Source: CALWRM01 sp050309765 | Lineage (GTDB): Bacteria; Bacillota; Clostridia; Christensenellales; UBA1750 | Direction: 5' to 3' | Assembly: GCA_050309765.1 (NCBI GenBank) | Contig: JBNRMU010000094.1 | Location: 1 to 16,767, forward strand | DNA length: 16,767 bases | Part shown: piece after piece, positions 1 through 5,774 of the stretch | How positions within the stretch are numbered: the stretch's first letter is position 1 | Layout of the letters: each line of letters starts with the position of its first letter | Translations under genes and position numbers: made by a program | The notes under the pieces: model-generated | What the model saw: only the letters and a program-made list of their open reading frames with translations | Database searches by the model: none | Told to the model about the DNA's origin: nothing

Positions 1-118
1 CCGCCCGTCTCCCTTCCGGCCAAGCCCCGCCGCCGGCGCCGCTCCCGCAGGCACCGCCGCGGCCGCGGCCAGCAGCGCGCCCAGAGCAGGGCCGAAAACG
101 AGTAATCGTCTTAGCCAT
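1..118 (-). CDS. Possible 5' end of a secreted or membrane protein gene, partial
   Basis: The leftward strand below about position 118 has no stop to the window edge in the frame whose codons end at plus positions divisible by three. It reads like a signal peptide: basic WLRRL, then a hydrophobic GPALGALLAAAAAVPAGA stretch. That frame has no ATG, GTG or TTG between its upstream stop at 220-222 and the hydrophobic stretch. The only ATG close by (118-116), just after GGAAGGG, is in another frame and begins MAKTITR. A single frame change after that start would give a classic signal peptide, so the start may be broken, misread or non-standard. The opposite strand holds no recognised gene here. 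The composition is extremely GC-rich, so a chance alanine-rich frame is possible. Most of the gene, if real, lies outside the window. Confidence 0.3.
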   Translation of the reverse strand, partial: MAKTITRFRPCSGRAAGRGRGGACGSGAGGGAWPEGRRA

Positions 119-221
119 CCCTTCCAAAGAACATCAGCATGTTCCCGCCGTCCGGCGCCGGGGCATGCTGTTGTTTCTCTTATTCCCCTTTGCCGTTCAG
201 AACGAAAGCAGGTGTCATTTT

Positions 222-803
222 ATGAAAACCGTGAAGCGAAGCTCCCATGAACCCCGCTTTTCCCTCTGCGTGCAGCCGGCCTTTCTCATCGGCACCAACA
301 ACGAGGACTCAAGCCATAACTTCGCCCCCATCACCTGGGTCAGCGCCATCTGCACGGGCGGCGACGACTATCTGCTGGTGGTGAGCATGTTCGGCAGCAA
401 GGTCACCAAACAAAACGTGCTGCGCAGCGGCGTTTTGAGCGTGAATCTCGTCAGCCGCGAGATGCTGCCCCTGCTGGATTATTTGGGAACGCACAGCGCA
501 AAAAACGGCAAAAAGGACGGCCTTGCCTATGCTGTGGGCCGCGGAAAGGCCGTGGATGTGCCCGTGCTGGAGGCAAGCCCTTTCGTGTACGAGTGCCGGG
601 TGGCGCAAACGGTCAAAACCGGTGCATCGACCACGTTTTTCTGCCGCATCCAAAACGTGCAGATCGACGAGCGACTGCACCCAAGGGATACCTTCGATAT
701 AAACCTTTGCGATCTGGACTCCGTGATCTATTCCGGCCAGTACCATTCGATCGGCGAACATCTGGGCGCAATCGGCGATTTTTTGCCCAGGCAAGGCGCT
801 TAA
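222..803 (+). CDS. Flavin reductase-like (FMN-binding split-barrel) protein
   Basis: This 193-residue protein resembles the flavin reductase-like/DIM6-NTAB family, whose members bind FMN in a split beta-barrel and either reduce flavin with NAD(P)H or act as uncharacterised FMN proteins. Family-like features are the N-terminal segment PAFLIGTNNEDSSHNFAPIT, the LVVSMFGSKVTKQNVLRSGVLSVNLV region expected of the barrel and flavin pocket, and a C-terminal YHSIGEHLGAIGDFLP. The length is usual for the family. I start it at ATG 222 because AGGTG lies 7 bases upstream; an in-frame ATG at 165 would add 19 residues without a good ribosome site. No signal peptide is seen, so it should be cytoplasmic. 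The substrate cannot be read from the sequence, and no dedicated partner gene is adjacent. Confidence 0.82.
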   Translation: MKTVKRSSHEPRFSLCVQPAFLIGTNNEDSSHNFAPITWVSAICTGGDDYLLVVSMFGSKVTKQNVLRSGVLSVNLVSREMLPLLDYLGTHSAKNGKKDGLAYAVGRGKAVDVPVLEASPFVYECRVAQTVKTGASTTFFCRIQNVQIDERLHPRDTFDINLCDLDSVIYSGQYHSIGEHLGAIGDFLPRQGA

Positions 804-918
804 AGCATCGGCGGCCGGCCGTGTTTGGCCCGCAAGGGCAGCCGCACCTTGGGCAGCGGAATGCATCTGCGCTTTTTTTCGCCAAATACTTTGCAAAAAC
901 TTCATATTTTTTAAAGAA

Positions 919-957
919 TTGTAGACAAGAATTGCCGTCTCTGCTATACTTTGTCTA
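919..957 (+). promoter_or_regulatory. Promoter of the AIM24-family gene with flanking inverted repeat
   Basis: A -35 box TAGACA (922-927), a 17-base spacer and an extended -10 TGC-TATACT (942-950) precede the gene at 1094. The heptamer TAGACAA (922-928) overlapping the -35 box is repeated in inverted form as TTGTCTA (951-957) around the expected transcription start. This placement suits a repressor operator. The left arm also sits in a near-palindrome, TTGTAGACAA. No regulator is identified. Confidence 0.6.
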
Positions 958-1093
958 GATATAAGCCCTTTTACGCCGTTCCGGGCGACTGTTCTTTTGT
1001 CCGGCCCCGGCGGCATAAGGTGGCTGTATCCCGGTCCTTTTTCATTTTATCCTTCCCTTTTTAAACGCGTTGGTAAAAGAAAGGAGTTTCCGT

Positions 1094-1771
1094 ATGAGGT
1101 ATTCCATCGAGGGCGGCACGCTGCCGGCAGTTGTGATCCAGTTGAACCCGGGCGAAACCATCATCAGCGAAGTGGGCGGACGCACCTGGTCCAGGGGCCC
1201 CGTCGTCACCGAGACGAAGGCCGAGGGCGGCATCGGCAAGTCCATCGGCCGCCTGTTCACCGGTGAAAGCCTGTTCATGAGCCGCTATACGGCCCAGGGC
1301 CCGGCGGAAATCGCCTTTACCTCCTCCTTCCCGGGCAGGATCGTCGCGCGCGAATTGGCCCCGGGCGAGAGCATCGTTTGCCAGAAGTCGGCCTTTATGT
1401 GCGCCACGGCAGGCGTGGAGCTGGCCATCCACTTCCAGAAAAAGCTGGGCGCCGGCTTCTTCGGCGGCGAGGGCTTCATCATGCAGCGCATCACCGGCCC
1501 CGGCCTGGTCTTTATGGAAATCGACGGCTACGCGCCCGAGTATGACCTGCAGCCCGGCGAGCAGATCGTCTGCGATACCGGCGTTGTGGCCATCATGGAC
1601 GCCACCTGCCAAATGGATATCCAGATGGTCAAGGGCGTAAAGAACATGCTGCTGGGCGGCGAGGGCATGTTCGATACCGTGGTCACCGGCCCCGGCAAGG
1701 TCTATCTGCAAACCATGACCATTTCCAAGCTTGCCTCCCTGATGACGCCCTTCCTGAGCGGCAAAAAATAA
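1094..1771 (+). CDS. AIM24 family protein (TIGR00266-type)
   Basis: This is a 225-residue protein of the AIM24/DUF124 family (TIGR00266 group), widespread in bacteria, with an all-beta fold of repeated strands and no established biochemical function; the yeast relative Aim24 is mitochondrial. The match is strong over the whole length: GGTLPAVVIQLNPGET near the N-terminus, GRLFTGESLFMSRYTA, SSFPGRIVARELAPG, GAGFFGGEGFIMQRITGPG, then VKGVKNMLLGGEGMFDTVVTGPGKVYLQTM near the C-terminus. ATG 1094 is chosen over an in-frame TTG at 1070 because AAGGAG (1081-1086) is spaced 7 bases from it. There is no signal peptide or membrane segment. It forms a single-gene unit, with a promoter at 922-950 and a strong terminator at 1786-1828. 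Confidence 0.92.
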   Translation: MRYSIEGGTLPAVVIQLNPGETIISEVGGRTWSRGPVVTETKAEGGIGKSIGRLFTGESLFMSRYTAQGPAEIAFTSSFPGRIVARELAPGESIVCQKSAFMCATAGVELAIHFQKKLGAGFFGGEGFIMQRITGPGLVFMEIDGYAPEYDLQPGEQIVCDTGVVAIMDATCQMDIQMVKGVKNMLLGGEGMFDTVVTGPGKVYLQTMTISKLASLMTPFLSGKK

Positions 1772-1785
1772 GGCAAACACCATGT

Positions 1786-1828
1786 AAAAAAGGCGCCTGT
1801 CCCAGACGGACGGGCGCCTTTTCGTTTT
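1786..1828 (+). terminator. Intrinsic terminator after the AIM24-family gene
   Basis: An AAAAGGCGCC-TGTCC arm pairs with GGAC-GGGCGCCTTTT around a short CAGAC loop, followed by a broken T tract (TTTTCGTTTT). It starts 15 bases after the stop codon at 1769-1771. The A-rich left flank would also support some termination in the opposite direction. Confidence 0.85.
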
Positions 1829-1833
1829 GTCCC

Positions 1834-1864
1834 TTGACATAAAGCCGTCTTAAGGGTTTATACT
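1834..1864 (+). promoter_or_regulatory. Promoter of the flavodoxin gene
   Basis: A perfect -35 box TTGACA (1834-1839) and a -10 box TATACT (1859-1864) are separated by 19 bases, slightly long. A weaker TTTATA (1857-1862) gives 17 bases. A near-palindromic TTGTATCAA (1867-1875) follows at the expected transcription start and could be an operator, though it is short. Confidence 0.65.
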
Positions 1865-1934
1865 GATTGTATCAAATCCATTTCCCCGCCCGCGCTTTTG
1901 CGAGCCGATCAGCACGCACAGGAGGTGCCTTTCC

Positions 1935-2417
1935 ATGAAAAAAGCATTGGTCACGTATTTCAGCGCCAGCGGCATCACGGCCCAGGTGGCGCAGAGGCTT
2001 TGCGCAGCCGTCGGCGGCGAGCTGTACGAGATCAAGCCCGAGGTCCCCTACACCGCGGCGGACCTTGATTGGCGCGACAAAACGTCCCGCAGCACCGTCG
2101 AGATGCAGGACCTTTCCGCCCGTCCCGCCCTGGCGGACAAGGCCGCGCCTGTGGCGGACGCCGACGTTGTCTATGTCGGCTACCCCGTGTGGTGGTACCG
2201 CGAGCCCAGCATCATCGACACGTTCCTGGAGGCCTATGACTTTTCCGGCAAGGTGGTCGTGCCCTTTGCCACCTCCGGCTCCAGCGGCATGGGCGACGCC
2301 GCCAAGCGCATGCAGGAGATTGCCGGCCCCGGCGCCAGGGTGCTGGAGGGCAGGCGCTTTGCAGCCAGCGTTTCCGAGGGCGAGCTCAAGGCCTGGGCAG
2401 AGGGATTGAAGCTGTAA
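1935..2417 (+). CDS. Flavodoxin family protein
   Basis: This 160-residue protein is a flavodoxin: a small FMN-binding, Rossmann-like electron carrier or NAD(P)H-dependent reductase of the flavodoxin_4 type. It opens MKKALVTYFSASGITAQVAQ, where SASGIT (about residues 10-15) is the FMN phosphate-binding loop. YVGYPVWWYREPSIIDTFLE (about 80-99) supplies the isoalloxazine-stacking aromatics typical of the group, and VVPFATSGSSGMGDA is the third flavin loop. Length and order match the family. The start is firm, with AGGAGGTG 7 bases upstream. It has its own promoter and terminator and so is probably monocistronic. It is likely cytoplasmic. The redox partner cannot be named; the flavin-reductase-like gene upstream is separated by another unit. 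Confidence 0.92.
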   Translation: MKKALVTYFSASGITAQVAQRLCAAVGGELYEIKPEVPYTAADLDWRDKTSRSTVEMQDLSARPALADKAAPVADADVVYVGYPVWWYREPSIIDTFLEAYDFSGKVVVPFATSGSSGMGDAAKRMQEIAGPGARVLEGRRFAASVSEGELKAWAEGLKL

Positions 2418-2444
2418 AACAAGGCCCAGCGCAAGCAAAGGCAT

Positions 2445-2483
2445 GCTGTCCGGGTCCTCACGGGGCCCGGACAGTCTTTTTTT
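2445..2483 (+). terminator. Intrinsic terminator after flavodoxin
   Basis: CTGTCCGGG (2446-2454) pairs perfectly with CCCGGACAG (2466-2474), with further partial pairing inside, and is followed by TCTTTTTTT. This is a strong rho-independent terminator. It also shows that an in-frame ATG at 2443, inside the hairpin region, is not the start of the glycosyltransferase downstream. Confidence 0.9.
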
Positions 2484-2516
2484 GCGACAAAAAGGCTCCT
2501 ATTTCCCCATTCCCGC

Positions 2517-2544
2517 TTGCATCCTCCCGGGGATGACATATAAT
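2517..2544 (+). promoter_or_regulatory. Promoter of the glycosyltransferase gene
   Basis: TTGCAT (2517-2522) and a consensus TATAAT (2539-2544) are 16 bases apart, in the otherwise empty gap between the flavodoxin terminator and the glycosyltransferase. The implied 5' leader is about 90 bases. Confidence 0.7.
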
Positions 2545-2640
2545 TATATTGTGCGAACTATCTATTTTCGTTTGCACCGAGCTGTTTGTAAGGCCTGCCG
2601 CCGTGCATGGCCGCAGGCCCAGCCCATCGGAGGCGGTTCC

Positions 2641-3837
2641 ATGAAGATACTCGTCGTCTGCCAGCATTACTGGCCCGAACCCTATCCCCTTGCGGATATC
2701 TGCGAGGGGCTTGTGCGGCGCGGACATTTGGTGCATGTGCTCACCGGCGTGCCCAACTACCCCATGGGCCGCATCTACGCCGGATATCGGTACGGCAAAA
2801 ACCGCCGCCAGACAAAGGACGGCGTTTCCATCGAGCGGACCTTTACCATTGGACGCAGGCGTCGGGTCTTTTTCCGCCTGCTCAATTATTACAGCTACAG
2901 CCTCTCCTCCGCTCTGCGCGTGCGCAGCCTGCCCGACGATTTCGACGTTGTCCTCTGCTACCAGACCTCGCCGGTGATGATGGCGCGCGCGGCGATGCGT
3001 TATGCAAAAAGGCACAACAAGGGCTATGCGCTGTATTGTCTGGACCCCTGGCCGGCCAGCCTCAGCGCCGGCGGCATCCGGCCGGGTTCGCCCATCTATC
3101 GCTATTTCGGGCGTGTTTCCCGCCGGATGTATGAAGCGGCGGACCTTTTGCTCATCTCCTCGCCCGCTTACAGGCAGTATCTGGCCCAAGTCCACGGTAT
3201 TCCGGAAAGCAGGCTCCGTTACCTGCCCCAGTATGCGCCCGGCGAAAACCAAACCCTGCCCGCGCCCGGCCCGAAGGACAGTATAGACCTTGTCTTTGCC
3301 GGCAATATCGGCCTTGCCCAGGACATGCCCACCCTTCTGCGGGCGGCCTGTCTGCTGCAGGCGGAAGCACCCGCGCTGCATTGGCACATCGCCGGCGAGG
3401 GCAGCGAACTGGCCGCGGCCAAAGAGCTTGCTGGGCAGCTTGGGCTCAACAACCTGCGCTTTTACGGCCGCCAATCGGCGGATAAGCTGGCTGCACTGTA
3501 TGCACGGGCGGACGCCCTGCTCGTGCTTTTGCGCAGTGACGCGCTGCTTTCCATGGCGCTGCCGGCCAAGGTACAGGGGTATCTGGCCGCCGGCAGGCCC
3601 ATCCTCGCCTGCGCGGACGGGGAAACGCGCCGCGTTGTGGAGGAGGCAGGCTGCGGCTGGTGCGCGCCCGCCGGGGACGCCGAGGCGTTTGCACAGGCTG
3701 TGCGCCGCTTTCTGCGCTGCAAGGATCGACAGGCCCTAGGCCAAAACGCCCGCGCGTACTACGAGCGGCATTTCTCGCGCGACCGTTTTTTGGACGCGCT
3801 GGAACGGGCGCTTTGCGACTGCATCCAAATGCACTGA
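2641..3837 (+). CDS. Glycosyltransferase family 4 (WbuB/WcaI-like)
   Basis: This 398-residue GT-B fold enzyme of family GT4 would transfer a sugar from a nucleotide-sugar to a lipid- or polysaccharide-linked acceptor at the cytoplasmic face of the membrane. The N-terminal acceptor domain opens MKILVVCQHYWPEPYPLADI and continues LTGVPNYPMGRIYAGYR, typical of the WbuB/WcaI-like branch. The C-terminal donor domain starts near VFAGNIGLAQDMPTLL and carries the nucleotide-sugar segment SMALPAKVQGYLAAGRPILA. In many GT4 enzymes a glutamate precedes the Tyr of that motif; here it is Gly313. ATG 2641 is chosen because GGAGG (2629-2633) is 7 bases upstream and the longer frame would begin inside a terminator. 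It has its own promoter and terminator and stands alone, without other capsule or teichoic-acid genes nearby. Donor and acceptor are unknown. Confidence 0.9.
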   Translation: MKILVVCQHYWPEPYPLADICEGLVRRGHLVHVLTGVPNYPMGRIYAGYRYGKNRRQTKDGVSIERTFTIGRRRRVFFRLLNYYSYSLSSALRVRSLPDDFDVVLCYQTSPVMMARAAMRYAKRHNKGYALYCLDPWPASLSAGGIRPGSPIYRYFGRVSRRMYEAADLLLISSPAYRQYLAQVHGIPESRLRYLPQYAPGENQTLPAPGPKDSIDLVFAGNIGLAQDMPTLLRAACLLQAEAPALHWHIAGEGSELAAAKELAGQLGLNNLRFYGRQSADKLAALYARADALLVLLRSDALLSMALPAKVQGYLAAGRPILACADGETRRVVEEAGCGWCAPAGDAEAFAQAVRRFLRCKDRQALGQNARAYYERHFSRDRFLDALERALCDCIQMH

Positions 3838-3876
3838 ACCGGCGGCAGGCCGCCTGCGCGTTCTATTAAGTAAATA

Positions 3877-3914
3877 CCCGGGAGCACAGCATGGCTCCCG
3901 GGCGTTTTTGTTTG
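3877..3914 (+). terminator. Intrinsic terminator between convergent genes
   Basis: CCCGGGAGC (3877-3885) and GCTCCCGGG (3894-3902) form a perfect 9-bp stem with an 8-base loop, followed by CG and TTTTTGTTT. It ends the rightward glycosyltransferase. Read leftward, the flank is TATTTACTTAA, so it may also weakly stop transcription of the lipoprotein gene. Confidence 0.88.
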
Positions 3915-3927
3915 CGGGTTCGTCTTT

Positions 3928-4605
3928 CTATCCCAGCCTGAAGGTTTGCAGCATGGCGTACAGCTCGGGCCGCAGGCCTTCCTCCTGTTCCACGGTGTAG
4001 TTGAGCGTGAGGATCCAGCGCCGTCCGCCCTGCTCCACGCAGTAGCGTTCCACCACGGCGTCCTCGCCGTCCATGGTCTGGTAGGCCTTGGCCGCGTAAT
4101 CCTCCACGCCGATGACCGTCTCCTCCAGCTGCACCTCGTCGGTCTCCCACAGGGCGGCAAGGTCGCGGCCGGGCTCGGTCTCCTCTATGCGCAGAGAGGC
4201 CCCTACGGGGGAGGTGAACAGGCCCTCGCCGTCGGAACGGTAGTTTTCCGGGCAGCCGATGCTGCAGTCAAAGGGCAAGGTCACGGTGTACAGGGTCAGG
4301 CGCTCCTCCTCACCGTCCTTCAGGATGGAAACGGAGAAGCCTTCCTCGGTGGGCGTGTCCTCGTCGTCCTCGGGCTGCTCCTCTTCGGCCGCATCTTCTG
4401 TCAAAGGCTCTTCCTCCGGGGGTTGGATGCTTTCCTCCTGCGGTGTCTGTGCCTGCTCCTCCTCGTCCTGCTTAGCCTCCCTAGCCTCGTCCGACTGGTG
4501 CACGGCGGGCGTGTTTTCGTCCGTCACGGTGGGCTCCAGCGTCTCGCAGGCGCAAAGGGCAAGCAGCAGGCAGAGCGCCAGCAGTGCCGTCAAAATGCGT
4601 TTCAT
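3928..4605 (-). CDS. Predicted lipoprotein with acidic low-complexity linker
   Basis: This 225-residue protein of unknown function is predicted to be exported and lipid-anchored. Residues 1-19 form a signal peptide (KR, then a leucine-rich core), and LCAC places the lipidated cysteine at residue 20; the Cys at -2 is unusual for a lipobox. Residues about 21-90 are extremely rich in Glu, Asp, Gln and Pro and should be a disordered, negatively charged spacer away from the membrane. Residues about 91-225 look folded (GFSVSILKDG, TLPFDCSIGCPENYRSDG, ending LYAMLQTFRLG) but match no family I can name. The start is supported by AAGGAG 7 bases upstream. It is last in a leftward run after mannonate dehydratase (139-base gap), so it may be co-transcribed or have its own promoter. 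Confidence 0.85.
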   Translation of the reverse strand: MKRILTALLALCLLLALCACETLEPTVTDENTPAVHQSDEAREAKQDEEEQAQTPQEESIQPPEEEPLTEDAAEEEQPEDDEDTPTEEGFSVSILKDGEEERLTLYTVTLPFDCSIGCPENYRSDGEGLFTSPVGASLRIEETEPGRDLAALWETDEVQLEETVIGVEDYAAKAYQTMDGEDAVVERYCVEQGGRRWILTLNYTVEQEEGLRPELYAMLQTFRLG

Positions 4606-4636
4606 TCTTCTTCTCCTTACTGGGTCCTGAGGCTTT

Positions 4637-4653
4637 TCCGGCCCGTTGCCGGA
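4637..4653 (-). other. Hairpin in the leader of the lipoprotein gene
   Basis: TCCGGC and GCCGGA form a perfect 6-bp stem around CCGTT in the 139-base gap upstream of the lipoprotein gene. No T tract follows on either strand, so it is not a standard terminator. Its role, if any, is unknown. Confidence 0.4.
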
Positions 4654-4744
4654 CAGCTATTAGACGAGACAGGGGCAGGCTATGTGCCCGTATTTTACGG
4701 CGGCGCATGCAAAAAAGTTGCAAACACTGGGCGGATACAGCTTT

Positions 4745-5722
4745 TCAGCGGATGCCCATTTCCTTTTCCACCGCTTCCATCAGGCCCTTGATGTAGCCCA
4801 CGGCAAACAGGTTGCCCGTCACGCCGTAGCTGGGATGGGTGTTGTCCTCGCCCAGCATGGTGGGCACGTGGTCGGGCCGGGCGATGCCGTCAAAGCCCAC
4901 CTCGTAATAGGCGCGCATGGCACGGTACATATCGGTCTTGCCATCGTCGTGGAAGGTTTCGTGGAAACGCCAGCGGTTGCCCTCCACATCGCGGAAGTGG
5001 ACGAAGAAGATCTTGCCCAGTTCGCCGAAGTGGTGGATGGCGGAGGGGATGTCCTCGCCCATGGTGGAAAGGCAGCCCTGGCAGAAGGTCATGCCGTTCA
5101 CCGGGCTTTCGTACAGGGAAAACACGCGGTCAAAGGCAGAGGCCGAGGTCAGGATGCGGCCGATGCCGCGCAGTTCAGGCACGGGCGGATCGTCCGGATG
5201 CAGCGCCAGGCGGATGTCCAGCTCCTCACAGAGGGGCACCACCTCGCGCAAAAAGCCCTCCAGCGTACGCCAGAGCGTCTCCTGCGGCACGCGGCCGGCC
5301 CAGGTGTTTTCGGCGTTTTCCATATCGCTCTGGTCAAAGCCGGTCACGGTGGCGCCGCCGCGGGTGACGATATCCGTGCGCGTGCGGAACCAGCCGATCA
5401 CGGGCATCCAGTTGTAGCAAATGGTGTGGATATCCAGCTCCGCACAGGCGCGCAGCATCTGCTTGAAATTCTCCAATTCTTCCTCGGCGCCGGGCAGGCC
5501 CAGCTTGACCTTGTCCAGGGGCACAGGCCCCTCGATGATGGAAAGCTCCAGACCCTGCTTGGCGTACGCCTCCTTGAGCAGGCGCAGGCTCTCCAGGCTG
5601 TGGGCAGGAAGGTTCGGGTCCAGGCGCGCCGCGCTGGAAATGACGTAGCGCAGGCCCATCTGCTTTTGCAGGTCGATCTTGCTTTGGTCCACGCCGCTGA
5701 AATACGCAAGTCCAAGCTTCAT
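4745..5722 (-). CDS. uxuA: Mannonate dehydratase
   Basis: This 325-residue TIM-barrel enzyme of the UxuA family dehydrates D-mannonate to 2-keto-3-deoxy-D-gluconate in glucuronate catabolism (EC 4.2.1.8), in the cytoplasm, using a divalent metal (usually Mn2+). Diagnostic segments are CYNWMPVIGWFRTRTD (about 102-117), LALHPDDPP (172-180), FCQGCLSTMGEDI (213-225), VHFRDV (241-246) and ARPDHVP (281-287). By family comparison the metal ligands should be His175, Cys214, His242 and Asp284. It is somewhat shorter than the roughly 350-395 residues usual for UxuA, mainly at loops, with all core motifs present. AAAGGAG lies 7 bases before the start. It lies 52 bases downstream of the dipeptidase gene on the same strand and may share its transcript. 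No fructuronate reductase (uxuB) or KDG kinase is in the window. Confidence 0.9.
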   Translation of the reverse strand: MKLGLAYFSGVDQSKIDLQKQMGLRYVISSAARLDPNLPAHSLESLRLLKEAYAKQGLELSIIEGPVPLDKVKLGLPGAEEELENFKQMLRACAELDIHTICYNWMPVIGWFRTRTDIVTRGGATVTGFDQSDMENAENTWAGRVPQETLWRTLEGFLREVVPLCEELDIRLALHPDDPPVPELRGIGRILTSASAFDRVFSLYESPVNGMTFCQGCLSTMGEDIPSAIHHFGELGKIFFVHFRDVEGNRWRFHETFHDDGKTDMYRAMRAYYEVGFDGIARPDHVPTMLGEDNTHPSYGVTGNLFAVGYIKGLMEAVEKEMGIR

Positions 5723-5774
5723 GGTTTCACTCCTTTACTTGTGTGAAAGAGGATAAAAGGGCTCCTTTTTTGTC

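Noticed and set aside
804..900. Terminator for the flavin-reductase-like gene at the T run near 864-873
   Set aside because: The T7 run is real, but the preceding stem (GCAG with CTGC) is only 4 bp with a large loop, and the CAAGG/CCTTG pair is too far upstream; support is insufficient.
309..1016. A 235-codon leftward frame opposite the flavin-reductase-like gene
   Set aside because: No family resemblance, it runs across the AIM24 promoter, and the plus-strand frame has a recognisable fold and ribosome site.
2443..2640. N-terminal extension of the glycosyltransferase to ATG 2443
   Set aside because: It would start inside the flavodoxin terminator and precede the TATAAT promoter; the family N-terminus (MKILVVCQ) and a good ribosome site fall at 2641.
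4682..5746. A 354-codon rightward open frame opposite mannonate dehydratase
   Set aside because: The minus strand encodes all metal-binding motifs of the enzyme with a good ribosome site; the rightward frame has no recognisable domain and low-complexity His/Ala/Val content.
5723..5774. Terminator between the dipeptidase and mannonate dehydratase genes
   Set aside because: AAAAGG-AGC-CCTTTT on the minus strand is a short, A/U-rich stem with a three-base loop and no T tract after it; readthrough seems more likely.
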